Positions 55,212 through 64,000 of a stretch of DNA of 64,000 nt are shown here, in pieces (positions within the stretch are counted from its first letter, which is position 1; each line of letters starts with the position of its first letter). Position numbers and translations under genes: made by a program. The notes beneath the pieces were generated by a model. That model was not told the origin of the DNA and searched no databases. It saw nothing but the letters and a program-made list of their open reading frames with translations. The DNA is taken from positions 496,001 through 560,000 of the forward strand of contig NZ_CANMFS010000001.1 of assembly GCF_947497275.1 (NCBI RefSeq), read 5' to 3'. This DNA comes from an uncultured Sulfitobacter sp. (GTDB lineage Bacteria > Pseudomonadota > Alphaproteobacteria > Rhodobacterales > Rhodobacteraceae).

Positions 55212-55846
55212 TACCCTGCGGCGCCCTCCCGGGTGTGCGGATGCGTAAAGATGCGGGTGGCCATATCCTCCATATCCGCCTGCACGCGTTCGGCGATGCC
55301 TTCGAACCAGCTTAGCGCCACCGCCGCCGGAATGGCGACGGCCATACCCGCCGCCGTCGTCAGCAGCGCCTCCCAGATGCCACCCGCCAGCACCGATGGG
55401 TCTGCCTGACCGGCGCTTGATTCCAGCGCCTGAAAGGCGTCGATCATGCCAAGAACCGTCCCGAGCAGACCAATGAGTGGCGCGATGGTGACGATTAACT
55501 CCAGCGGCCGCAAGCCGCCGCGCAGTGTGGCGAGCGCCCGCGCGCCAAGCCGCATGATCTCTTCGCGGGCCAGCGGATCGGGCAGATCGCGCGCGCCGAG
55601 TGCTTGGGTCACGAAACGTGCGCGCAGGTTGCGCGGCAGGTCTGGGGAGGGTTGCGCCTGTGCCGTGCCCGCATGCAGCATGGCGCGGGCCTGCCCCGAG
55701 GACCACGCACCGCACAGCGCAAGACGCCAGATCTTCCAGAGAATGATGGCGAGCGTCAGAACCGACAGAACCGCTATAGCGGCCAGAGCCGGCCCGCCGG
55801 TCGCAATGAATTCGCGTGCCGCTTGCAATCCCGGTTCCATCTTCAT
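55211..55846 (-). CDS. exbB: MotA/TolQ/ExbB-family proton channel protein
   Basis: LELIVTIAPLIGLLGTVLGMIDAFQAL...GGIWEALLTTAAGMAVAIPAAVALSWFEG. Confidence 0.93.
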   Translation of the reverse strand: MKMEPGLQAAREFIATGGPALAAIAVLSVLTLAIILWKIWRLALCGAWSSGQARAMLHAGTAQAQPSPDLPRNLRARFVTQALGARDLPDPLAREEIMRLGARALATLRGGLRPLELIVTIAPLIGLLGTVLGMIDAFQALESSAGQADPSVLAGGIWEALLTTAAGMAVAIPAAVALSWFEGIAERVQADMEDMATRIFTHPHTREGAAG

Positions 55847-55963
55847 GCTCCCTTGCTTTGGTCTGGCGTTCCGGCCCCAGTCATCCTGTGTCTTTGACCG
55901 ATCGCTGCGCGGCTACGGTCCGTACCGGCCCGCCGAGGCGCGCCTTGGTTAATCACATTGAAA

Positions 55964-56635
55964 TCACCCATGTCCTGTCATTCCTTTGTGCACGGCCCCG
56001 ATATCAGATTTCCACCGAAGAGCACCCGATTGCACAGCGCGGTAGACCGCCGCGCCGACCGCTTCGCCAATTTCGGTATGCAAGCCGGCATACTCCTGCA
56101 CGCCCTCCGGTGCCGCCACCGCGATACAGTCGGTGCCGGTTCCGGTCGCAATCCCGCCGGGGGTATGGATCTGCGTGTCGATGATCGCCGCGGTACGGGC
56201 CTGTGTGGCGATGCTGAGTGTTTCGATAAGGCCGGTCTGGTTCAGTCCGCAATCGAGGCGGACGGCGACGTTGATCGTGCCCCAGTCCTGCGCGCTGCGG
56301 TCCGCGCGCGAACCGATCCGTTCGGCGTTCGACAGACCCACGGTTGCGACGCAATGCGCCGTTATAGCGCCCACCGTCACCGTTGCCTCGCAGAAATGCG
56401 AAACATCGCGCGAGGTGAGGAAAGCGACTGCGTCCTCAAGGTCCCGTGCGCGCAAGGTACGTTCGAACCAGTCGCGCACGTCCAGCCCTGCGGGCAGATC
56501 GGCATTGCGCACCTCGCGCCAGACGATACGGTCCGCACGGACGAAACCGGGGCGGTTGATGGCCCAGCTCAGCACTTGCATCTCGGCCCCCAGGTCAAAC
56601 AGCAGCCAGGGCCGTAGGAGAGATACCGTGTTCAT
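55964..56635 (-). CDS. cbiZ: adenosylcobinamide amidohydrolase
   Basis: RDVSHFCEATVTVGAITAHCVATVGLSNAERIG...GTINVAVRLDCGLNQTGLIETLSIATQARTAAI...GTGTDCIAVAAP; in cobalamin locus. Confidence 0.88.
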   Translation of the reverse strand: MNTVSLLRPWLLFDLGAEMQVLSWAINRPGFVRADRIVWREVRNADLPAGLDVRDWFERTLRARDLEDAVAFLTSRDVSHFCEATVTVGAITAHCVATVGLSNAERIGSRADRSAQDWGTINVAVRLDCGLNQTGLIETLSIATQARTAAIIDTQIHTPGGIATGTGTDCIAVAAPEGVQEYAGLHTEIGEAVGAAVYRAVQSGALRWKSDIGAVHKGMTGHG

Positions 56636-57390
56636 GGCACGACTTCCATCGGCTGAAATACGAGACCGTCTGCGGTCATTTGCATGAACGCACCGATACC
56701 GAATATCCGCCGCAGGAGATCCGGGCGCAACACATCCTGCGGTGCGCCATCTGCCGCAATGCTTCCCTTGTCGATCACGATCAGACGTGTGCAATGACGC
56801 GCGGCAAGACCCAGATCATGCAGCGATACGATGACCGACCGACCCGTCGACGCGATCCGCGCGAAAGTCTGCATTGTCGCAATCTGATGCGCAGGATCAA
56901 GCCCTGCCGTCGGTTCATCCGCCATCAGTAACGGCGTCTGCTGTGCCAAAGCACGCGCGATCAATGCGCGCGCCTGCTCTCCACCCGATAGCTGTGTGGC
57001 GGTGCGCGTGGCAAAGCTCTCTAGATCCATCTCGCGCAGGGCGCCGTCCACTGCGGCGCGGTCTGCCTCCGACAGCCGCTGTCCCGTGCCCAGATGCGGG
57101 ATACGGCCCAGCGTCACCAACCGCTCGACGCTTACGGGCCAGGCGATTTCACGCGCCTGTGGCATCCAGGCGACGGCCCTGGCGCGGCTGCGCGCATCCA
57201 TTTCGACCAGCGAACTGTAGCCGGTCGCAGGCATCAATCCAAGCGCGGCGCGCATTAGCGTGGTCTTGCCCGCGCCATTGGGGCCGATGATCCCCACAAC
57301 CTCGGCAGGTTTCACGCTTAGGGTGATCGCACGCAGGACAGCGCATGTGCCGCGTGACGCGCCGAAATCCCTGAGGTCAAGCAGGTTCAT
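56632..57390 (-). CDS. btuD: cobalamin/iron-siderophore ABC transporter ATPase (BtuD/FecE-like)
   Basis: GIIGPNGAGKTTLMRA, LSGGEQARALIARALAQ, LLMADEPTAGLD. Confidence 0.87.
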   Translation of the reverse strand: MNLLDLRDFGASRGTCAVLRAITLSVKPAEVVGIIGPNGAGKTTLMRAALGLMPATGYSSLVEMDARSRARAVAWMPQAREIAWPVSVERLVTLGRIPHLGTGQRLSEADRAAVDGALREMDLESFATRTATQLSGGEQARALIARALAQQTPLLMADEPTAGLDPAHQIATMQTFARIASTGRSVIVSLHDLGLAARHCTRLIVIDKGSIAADGAPQDVLRPDLLRRIFGIGAFMQMTADGLVFQPMEVVP

Positions 57391-58370
57391 AAGCCATCCC
57401 TGCGCGTGCGGTAAATCAGGTGCAGGAACAGCGGAGCGCCGACAAGCGCGGTCACGACGCCAAGCTTGAGATCGCGCGCGGGCAGGATGACGCGCACAGC
57501 CAGATCGGCCGCCAGCAGCATCGCCGCCCCCCCAAAGGCGGAGGCCCAGAGCAACCGCCCCGGTTGCGCGCCGACGAAGGGGCGCAACAGATGCGGCACC
57601 ACGAGACCGACAAACCCGATGGCACCCGCGACTGCCGTCGCTCCGCCTACGATCGCGGCGGTGCCGACGATCAGCGTCAGCCGCATGCGGTTCAGGCGCA
57701 CACCCATCGCCTCTGCCGCATCCTCGCCCAGCGTCAGCGCGTCCAGCCCCCGCGCGAGACTTGCCAGCATGAGCGTGCCCACCGCGATCAATGGAAACGC
57801 AAGCCAGACATGCGTCATGGACCTGTCGGCGAGCGATCCCATCATCCAGAACACGATTTCGTTGGCGGCAAAAGGATTGGGCGACAGGTTGAGGACCAGC
57901 GACGTGAGCGCCCCCGCAAGAGCCGAAATCGCGATCCCTGCAAGGATGAGTGTGAGTGATGATCCGCGCGGACCAGCCAGTAAAAGCACCATAAAGACCC
58001 CGATCAACGCGCCCGCCAGTGCGGCCAGCGGCAGTCCGAAGGCAAAACCTGCGGCAACCCCCGTCTGAAGCGCCAGCACCGCACCCAGTGCCGCGGAGGA
58101 CGACACCCCGATCAGCCCGGGATCCGCAAGCGGATTGCGTAGATAGCCCTGCATGGCAGCACCGGCCAACCCCAGACCGCCACCGATCATCAGTGCAAGC
58201 AACGCGCGCGGCAGGCGGATTTCGCGCATCACAAGAGTGACGGGGCCGCCGTCGTCCACCAGAAGGGCCTTTACGCTGCGGACCGCGCCGATGTCCGCGG
58301 GCCCCACGACCAGGGCGGCAACGAACAGGCCCGCAACCAGCGCCGCCAGAAAGGCTGCGAGGCGCGTCAA
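57387..58370 (-). CDS. btuC: FecCD-family permease (BtuC-like); TTG start inferred
   Basis: REIRLPRALLALMIGGGLGLAGAAMQGYLRNPLADPGLIGVSSSAALGAV; downstream riboswitch-controlled order. Confidence 0.88.
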   Translation of the reverse strand: MTRLAAFLAALVAGLFVAALVVGPADIGAVRSVKALLVDDGGPVTLVMREIRLPRALLALMIGGGLGLAGAAMQGYLRNPLADPGLIGVSSSAALGAVLALQTGVAAGFAFGLPLAALAGALIGVFMVLLLAGPRGSSLTLILAGIAISALAGALTSLVLNLSPNPFAANEIVFWMMGSLADRSMTHVWLAFPLIAVGTLMLASLARGLDALTLGEDAAEAMGVRLNRMRLTLIVGTAAIVGGATAVAGAIGFVGLVVPHLLRPFVGAQPGRLLWASAFGGAAMLLAADLAVRVILPARDLKLGVVTALVGAPLFLHLIYRTRRDGL

Positions 58371-59251
58371 CGGTCCCGGCTTTGCAGAGTGAGGCGCAGG
58401 GCGACCATATCGTCGATCGCGCGCAGGATGAACGGCGTGCCGCAGACCCAATCGCTGTCGGTCATAGCTGCGCCGAGGCTGTCGTGCTGCAGAATTTCGA
58501 CGACGGGATGGCGCTGTATTTCTTCAGCGCGGGATGCGCCGGGATAGGCATCGCTGGTGATGACCGCGTCGGGGTCCGACAAGGCCAGAACTTCGAGCGG
58601 CATGACACCGCCACCGCTGAACCCGTTGTCAGTGGCGATATTGTTCAACCCGGCAGCGGTGAGGACCTCGCCGGCCAATGTCTTGTCGCCGGAGGTATAA
58701 CCGTTTGCGTAGTAGAGTGCGGCACGGGGCCTTTCCGCTTTCGCACTGCGGTAGGCGTCGAGCCGGGCACGATACCGGGCCACCATCCGTTGCGCGCGCG
58801 CGGGATGGCCCAGTGCTTCCCCCATTTGCAACAACCGATCCGCCACTTCCTCGAGGGTGTTGGCCGGCGCGAACCGCACGACACGGATGCCCAGCCGTTC
58901 GAGCATGTCGACGCTGGCCCGGGCGGTGTAGCTGCCCGCCACGACAAGATCGGGACGCATCACGAACACCTCTTCGGCCAGCCCGCTGTTGGCGGGGTAG
59001 GTCGACGCCTGCGCCACCATTGCCGAGGAACGCGGATCCGTGGCGATGCGCGAGACAGAGACAAGCTGGCCCGGATCGGCCAGCAGCATCGCCAGTTGAT
59101 CTGTGCACAGGTTCATCGACACGACCCGCACAGGGACGTCTTTCGCGTGCAGGGTGCCGCCCAAGAGCGTGCACAACGTTACCACGCCTGCCCGCAAGGC
59201 GGACAGGACATGGTGACGGCAGGGTCTAGAAATCCGCACGGATACCAACAT
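58367..59251 (-). CDS. btuF: periplasmic cobalamin-binding protein (BtuF-like)
   Basis: VRVVSMNLCTDQLAMLLADPGQLVSVSRIATDPRSSAMVAQASTYPANSGLAEEVFVMRPDLVVAGSYTARASVDMLERLGIRVV. Confidence 0.84.
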   Translation of the reverse strand: MLVSVRISRPCRHHVLSALRAGVVTLCTLLGGTLHAKDVPVRVVSMNLCTDQLAMLLADPGQLVSVSRIATDPRSSAMVAQASTYPANSGLAEEVFVMRPDLVVAGSYTARASVDMLERLGIRVVRFAPANTLEEVADRLLQMGEALGHPARAQRMVARYRARLDAYRSAKAERPRAALYYANGYTSGDKTLAGEVLTAAGLNNIATDNGFSGGGVMPLEVLALSDPDAVITSDAYPGASRAEEIQRHPVVEILQHDSLGAAMTDSDWVCGTPFILRAIDDMVALRLTLQSRDR

Positions 59252-61046
59252 AGGCCGAGCGGCCCGGTGTGTTGAAACCGCCCGCTGTCTCATAATCTTC
59301 GTCAAACAGGTTCTCGACCCGTAGATAGGCCTGCGCGGTGTCGGTGACGTCATAGGACAGGCCCAGACCGACCACGGTGTAATCGCCCACCTTGTTGTCC
59401 GCGGGCGCAAAGGCGCTTGGCACTACATCACCCACGAAGCGCACATCGAACGATCCGCTCAGCCGGTTGGTAAACTCGGTGTCGGCACCGAAAACCAGAT
59501 CATGGCGCGGCGTCCGGGTCAGACGCTCTCCGCCGGTCGCGGCGTCCGTGTAGGTATAGTTGGCAAACAGCCGCGTCGCATCGCTGAGCGCGTAGTCGCC
59601 CGACAGCTCAATTCCGCGTGTGCGGGTCGTGCCTGGCAATTGGTTGTAGCATCCAAAGCCGCTGGCGCAGGCCGTGGAGGCGCCGTCGAACTGGATCAGA
59701 TCGTCGATTTCGGTGTAGAACAGCGTCGCTTTCACGGTGGCCGTGCCGCCATAGGTCTTTTCGACGCCAAGCTCGAAGCTGCGGCTTTCCTCGGGGTTCA
59801 GGTTCGCATCGCCATACAAGCTGAACCGCTCGTACAACGAGGGCGCGCGGAACCCTGTGCCGAGAACCGCGCGCAACGCGATATCCTCACGCGGACGCCA
59901 AACCGCCGCAAGCCGCCCCGTCGTCTTGCCGCCGAAATCGGAATTGTCATCATAGCGCAGCGCAGCGGAAAGATCGACATCCCGTGCGGGCTGGAACAAC
60001 AGCTCCGCCTGAGTCGACACTGTATCCTCTGCGCCGGTATCGCCCCCTGAATCGAGCGTTTCATCCGTCTTGTCGATCCCGAAATTCAACGTGAAGCCGC
60101 CGCCGATTTCTGCATTGGCCAGATACGACAGGCGTTCGCGATCTCCGGCAAATCGGGTGGTGAAACCGTTCGGGTCCAGCCGCTCGATGTCAAAGTAGGA
60201 ATAGGCGAACGTGTGGGTCACGGCACCGGTCACGACTTCTGCAAACACCCGCGCGCCCAGCTCGTCGAATGTGTTCTTGCCGCTGTTGTCCGATTGTGAG
60301 CGGTCGATTTCCACACTGCCGTCGCGCTTTGTGATTGCGGTGCCGATAGTGACGGTATCGGTCACGTCGTAGCGCGCCGTCAGCGTGGCAGTGGTCTGGC
60401 GAAAGCTGTCGTCCTCGGTGTCGTTGGCGCGTGCGGAAAACCCGTCGTTTACGATGCGGCCATAGGTAAATGCGATTTCGCCCCGGTCGCCGAGATAGCC
60501 AAGGCTCAGAGTGCCTGCCGCCGTGCCATAGCTGCCGCCTTCGCTACTGATTCTCCCCGAAAAGCCCAGCTCGGTCGGTCGGTATGTCGTGATGTCGATG
60601 ACACCGCCGATTGCTTCGGAGCCGTAAAGCGCGGATTGCGATCCCTTGAGCACCTCGATGCGGTCGATACCCGAAGGGGTGAGCGCGCCGAAGTTGAACA
60701 GGCTTTGTGTGCTGGAAGGATCATTCATGTCGATCCCGTTGACCCGCACAACGACGTACCGCCCCGGCAGACCGCGCACCTGGACCGATGCACTGTTGCC
60801 CAGCCCGCCGTTTGCCGTGGAGCTGACGCCGGCCACCCGGTTCAGACGCTGGATCACAGAACTGTCGCGGGCCGAAATATCGCGGGCTTCGAGCACTTCG
60901 ACGGTTGCGCCGGTGCGGCCCGCACTGACGGGCGACAGGCTGCCCGAAACAATGATTTCGTCGAGTTGGAAGACCTCTTGCGCGTGCGCGGTTGCAAGGA
61001 AGCCAGGAAAGATGGCTACGGAGGCCAACAAGGAAGAACGGAGCAT
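59226..61046 (-). CDS. btuB: TonB-dependent vitamin B12 receptor
   Basis: Signal peptide; TonB-box region EVFQLDEIIVSGSL; plug motif VQVRGLPGRYVVVRVNGIDMNDPSS...RIEVLKGSQSALYGSEAIGGVIDITT; C-terminal FDEDYETAGGFNTPGRSAYVGIRADF; preceded by cobalamin riboswitch. Confidence 0.92.
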   Translation of the reverse strand: MLRSSLLASVAIFPGFLATAHAQEVFQLDEIIVSGSLSPVSAGRTGATVEVLEARDISARDSSVIQRLNRVAGVSSTANGGLGNSASVQVRGLPGRYVVVRVNGIDMNDPSSTQSLFNFGALTPSGIDRIEVLKGSQSALYGSEAIGGVIDITTYRPTELGFSGRISSEGGSYGTAAGTLSLGYLGDRGEIAFTYGRIVNDGFSARANDTEDDSFRQTTATLTARYDVTDTVTIGTAITKRDGSVEIDRSQSDNSGKNTFDELGARVFAEVVTGAVTHTFAYSYFDIERLDPNGFTTRFAGDRERLSYLANAEIGGGFTLNFGIDKTDETLDSGGDTGAEDTVSTQAELLFQPARDVDLSAALRYDDNSDFGGKTTGRLAAVWRPREDIALRAVLGTGFRAPSLYERFSLYGDANLNPEESRSFELGVEKTYGGTATVKATLFYTEIDDLIQFDGASTACASGFGCYNQLPGTTRTRGIELSGDYALSDATRLFANYTYTDAATGGERLTRTPRHDLVFGADTEFTNRLSGSFDVRFVGDVVPSAFAPADNKVGDYTVVGLGLSYDVTDTAQAYLRVENLFDEDYETAGGFNTPGRSAYVGIRADF

Positions 61047-61179
61047 GAAATAACCCTCGGGTACGGCGTGGATTGCCGATAGACTGTATATGTCGTTTGA
61101 GGGTCGTACCCCCGCAGACGGTGAAAACACCACGCGCGGAAAAACCGCAGCCCTGACGCCCCTCGCGCCCGGACAGGGT

Positions 61180-61335
61180 GAAACCTTCGGCAGGTCTCCT
61201 GACTTGCGGGTCATCGCTTGGCCGGACCTTCCCATCACGCATGGCATGACAGTGGCTTTACCGGCTTCGCTCTCCGCCTACAGTTGCGGGGGCAGTCGCG
61301 GAGTAGGCAAAGAATGCCGAACCGCGTTCCCTTTT
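61180..61335 (-). promoter_or_regulatory. Cobalamin (AdoCbl) riboswitch upstream of btuB
   Basis: Reverse complement contains GACTGCCCCCGCAACTGTAGGCGG, AAGCCACTG, GATGGGAAGG and the B12 box AGTCAGGAGACCTGCC (61189-61204). Confidence 0.95.
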
Positions 61336-61896
61336 AACCGGACGGCGAACCGCCCGGACCGAAGTAGGCGCACTATACAAACCCGGACCTCTATTGAAAA
61401 GACGATTTTGTCGACAAGCCTGAATTTGCTGTCGGTTTTGCCAGATATCGGGCCGTCCGGGAGGGGGACATCAGGAAACGTCCATGCGCCTGCACATGGC
61501 GGTCCAAGTGATACGCGGAAGATCCGACCTTTCCAGGCAACTCCACTCAGATCGGTTTGGCCGACACGGGTTCCGGGGGCCATGGGGGCGGCTGGCAGGG
61601 GGCTATGGCATTGCCACTCCTAACGGGATTCGCGTATGCTCTGACCATGAACCAGATGACCAAAGCGATGCTGATCCGATCCCCCCTGCCAGCGCGTGGT
61701 GACGCGCGCCGGGTCTGCTGCGGCCTTGTCGTATGCACACGCGTTGGCGCGGATCGGGCCGCTTGCTGCCACGCAGGCGGCGCATCGTAGCAATGGGGAA
61801 ATTTGTGATATCCGCCAGATCGGTCCAAGGGGCCTGCGTAAGGCTTCGGGCCTGTGCTGTGCTGGTTTTGACACCCTGCCTTGGGGACAGCGGCTG

Positions 61897-62589
61897 ATGC
61901 GGATCGCGTCGTATAACATTCGCAAGGCGGTGGGTCTCGATTGGCGTCGTGATCCGCAACGGGTGCTGCATGTTCTGACAGAGATGGATGCCGATGTGGT
62001 GGTGCTGCAAGAGGCGGACAAGCGGATCGGGCGGCGCGGCGGCGTGCTTCCGGAAGGCGCGCTGGCCGACATTGGCTATGCGATCGCCGATCTTTCGGTG
62101 CGTCCCGACAGCCATGGCTGGCATGGCAATGCCGTGCTTTACCGTCAGGCGGCCGTGCAGGTCGATGCCACGGGGCGCATCGATCTGCCCGCGCTGGAGC
62201 CGCGTGGCGCGGTATCGGTGCGTTTGCAACAACGCGGCATCGAGGTGATCGGCGTGCATCTGGGCCTGACCCGTCGCAACCGGTCGGCCCAGTTGCACGC
62301 CCTAGGCCGATACCTGCACGACGTCAGCCACCCGGTTCTGATCGCGGGTGATTTCAATGCCTGGCGGCGCGAAGCCGGGATCGAAAGCGCGCTGGGCGGT
62401 AATTGCGAAGTGATCATGCCCGGAAACAGCTTTCACGCCACCAGAGAGCTTGCACCCCTGGACCGGTTCGTGCTGCGCGGTGGGCTGGGCCATACATCGG
62501 CGCGGGTCCATAAATCGGCGCTGGCGTCGCGCGCATCCGATCACCTTCCGATCCTCATAGACCTGGATTTTCCCGAAGCTGACAGATGA
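61897..62589 (+). CDS. endonuclease/exonuclease/phosphatase-family protein
   Basis: MRIASYNIRKAVGLD...VVVLQEADKRIG...VLIAGDFNAWRRE...ASDHLPILIDL. Confidence 0.9.
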   Translation: MRIASYNIRKAVGLDWRRDPQRVLHVLTEMDADVVVLQEADKRIGRRGGVLPEGALADIGYAIADLSVRPDSHGWHGNAVLYRQAAVQVDATGRIDLPALEPRGAVSVRLQQRGIEVIGVHLGLTRRNRSAQLHALGRYLHDVSHPVLIAGDFNAWRREAGIESALGGNCEVIMPGNSFHATRELAPLDRFVLRGGLGHTSARVHKSALASRASDHLPILIDLDFPEADR

Positions 62590-64000
62590 ACTATGCCCTG
62601 ATCCTTCATACGCTCGTGGTGATCACGTTCACGGTTCGCATTCTGCTGCGCAACGACCTTTCGCCGCCGGCAAGGCTTGCGTGGTTCGTCGTGCTGATGG
62701 TGTTGCCCGCAGCCGGCACCGTGGTGTATTTCCTCTTCGGCGAAGACAACATCGGCAGAACCGGCAAGGCGGCGCAGGTCGCGGTGTTTGACCGTATCCG
62801 CATGGATGCCTTCCCCATGATGGGCAATGGTGACAATGTCGGCGCGCTGATAAATCCGTTGTATCAACCGGTTTTCCGGTATTGCGGCTCTATCAACGGG
62901 TTCTATCCGGTGGCTGGCAATACCGCGACGTTGATGTCGGACGGGGACGCCACGCGCGCAGCGATGATCGCCGACATCGACGCGGCACGCGATCAGGTGC
63001 ATGTGCTCTATTATATCTGGCTCGACGACGGAACTGGCAGAGCTGTGGCGGAGGCGCTCATGCGGGCCGCACAGCGCGGTGTGACCTGCCGCGCGATGGC
63101 CGATTCAATGGGCTCGCGCAGGTTGATCAGATCAGAACTGTGGAACCGGATGGAGCGGGCGGGTGTGCACCTGGCAGTGGCATTGCCGTACAGCAAACCC
63201 ATCAGGACCATGTTGTTCAGTCGCATAGATCTGCGCAACCACCGCAAGATCACCGTGATCGACGGTAAAATAACCTACTGCGGTAGCCGCAACTCTGCCG
63301 ACCCCGAGTTCCGCATAAAGGCCAAATATGCGCCCTGGGTCGATATCATGCTTCGGTTCGAAGGTCCCGTAGTGGCGCAAAACCAGCTGCTGTTCGCAAC
63401 CGACTGGATCCGCGAGACCGGCGAAATCCTCGATCCGCTTGCTGTGCCAGTCGCGCCGATCAAAGGTGGCTTTGCCGCGCATGTGATGGGCGATGGACCG
63501 ACCAGGCGGCACGGCGCCACACCGCAACTCTTTGCCACCGCATTGTCCTGCGCCCGCGACCGGGTGACGATCTCGACCCCGTATTTCGTACCGAATACCA
63601 GCGTGCTCGACGCGCTATGTGCGGCAGCGTATCGGGGCGTCACGGTTACCCTGATTTTTCCCGAAAAGAACGACAGCTGGATCGTGGCGGCGGCCAGCCG
63701 CAGCTATTACCGCGAGTTGCTGGAAGCGGGCTGCGTGATCTACGAATTTACCGAAGGATTGCTCCATGCCAAAACGCTGACCATCGACGGACAGGTCAGC
63801 ATGGTCGGATCCTCCAATCTGGATTTGCGCAGTTTCGATCTGAACTACGAGAACAACATCTTGCTGCAAGACGCTGACACGACGGCAGATATTTGTGCAC
63901 GTCAGGACGCCTACATTGCCCGATCGACCCGCGTTACCCTCGCGGATATCTCGGAGTGGCCCTATTACCGGCTGATGTGGCACAATGTCATCGCGACGGT
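62586..64000 (+). CDS. cls: cardiolipin synthase / phospholipase D-like protein, truncated by window end
   Basis: Two HxK(x4)D motifs (HRKITVIDG; HAKTLTIDGQ), N-terminal TM region; open to window end; ATGA overlap with preceding CDS. Confidence 0.9.
   Translation, partial: MNYALILHTLVVITFTVRILLRNDLSPPARLAWFVVLMVLPAAGTVVYFLFGEDNIGRTGKAAQVAVFDRIRMDAFPMMGNGDNVGALINPLYQPVFRYCGSINGFYPVAGNTATLMSDGDATRAAMIADIDAARDQVHVLYYIWLDDGTGRAVAEALMRAAQRGVTCRAMADSMGSRRLIRSELWNRMERAGVHLAVALPYSKPIRTMLFSRIDLRNHRKITVIDGKITYCGSRNSADPEFRIKAKYAPWVDIMLRFEGPVVAQNQLLFATDWIRETGEILDPLAVPVAPIKGGFAAHVMGDGPTRRHGATPQLFATALSCARDRVTISTPYFVPNTSVLDALCAAAYRGVTVTLIFPEKNDSWIVAAASRSYYRELLEAGCVIYEFTEGLLHAKTLTIDGQVSMVGSSNLDLRSFDLNYENNILLQDADTTADICARQDAYIARSTRVTLADISEWPYYRLMWHNVIAT

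Noticed and set aside
54834-55715. 293-aa frame extending exbD1 upstream
   Set aside because: The N-terminal part is an out-of-frame reading of exbB; the ExbD start is at 55211.
61046-61247. Upstream extension of btuB (MPCVMGRSGQAM...)
   Set aside because: It is translated through the riboswitch and leader; the signal peptide begins at MLRSSLLASVAIF (61046).

Overview
This 64-kb window looks like core chromosome from an alphaproteobacterium of the Rhodobacteraceae/Roseobacter type, judged from gene content and order. No database search was run. It is densely packed with housekeeping genes: nagZ-scpA-scpB; dcd; tRNA-Pro(GGG); merR-type/ihfA/fabH/plsX/rpmF/DUF177 with divergent bamE; olsB; two ABC-F ATPases; tyrS/anmK; eno; an RhlE-like helicase; selO; mazG; tandem ureohydrolases; prfA-prmC; rsmA-pdxA-surA-lptD-lptG-lptF with divergent pepA-holC; ndk; and pssA-psd. 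The most distinctive locus is a minus-strand cobalamin uptake/salvage cluster at about 53.6-61.3 kb: cobalamin riboswitch, btuB, btuF, btuC, btuD, cbiZ, exbB, exbD1, exbD2, tonB. In it the second ExbD carries Asn where the transmembrane proton-coupling Asp is expected, and the btuB leader shows two competing (or pseudoknotted) complementarities around the ribosome-binding site. Other points are a small gene apparently broken by a one-base deletion in a C6 run, a probable decayed IS3-family transposase fragment between DUF4167 and rsmA, and a perfect 10x6-bp coding microsatellite in a MerR-type regulator. I found no CRISPR array, intact mobile element, prophage or obvious defence island. I did not find a clearly new multi-gene system; the ExbD1/ExbD2 arrangement is the best candidate for new biology.
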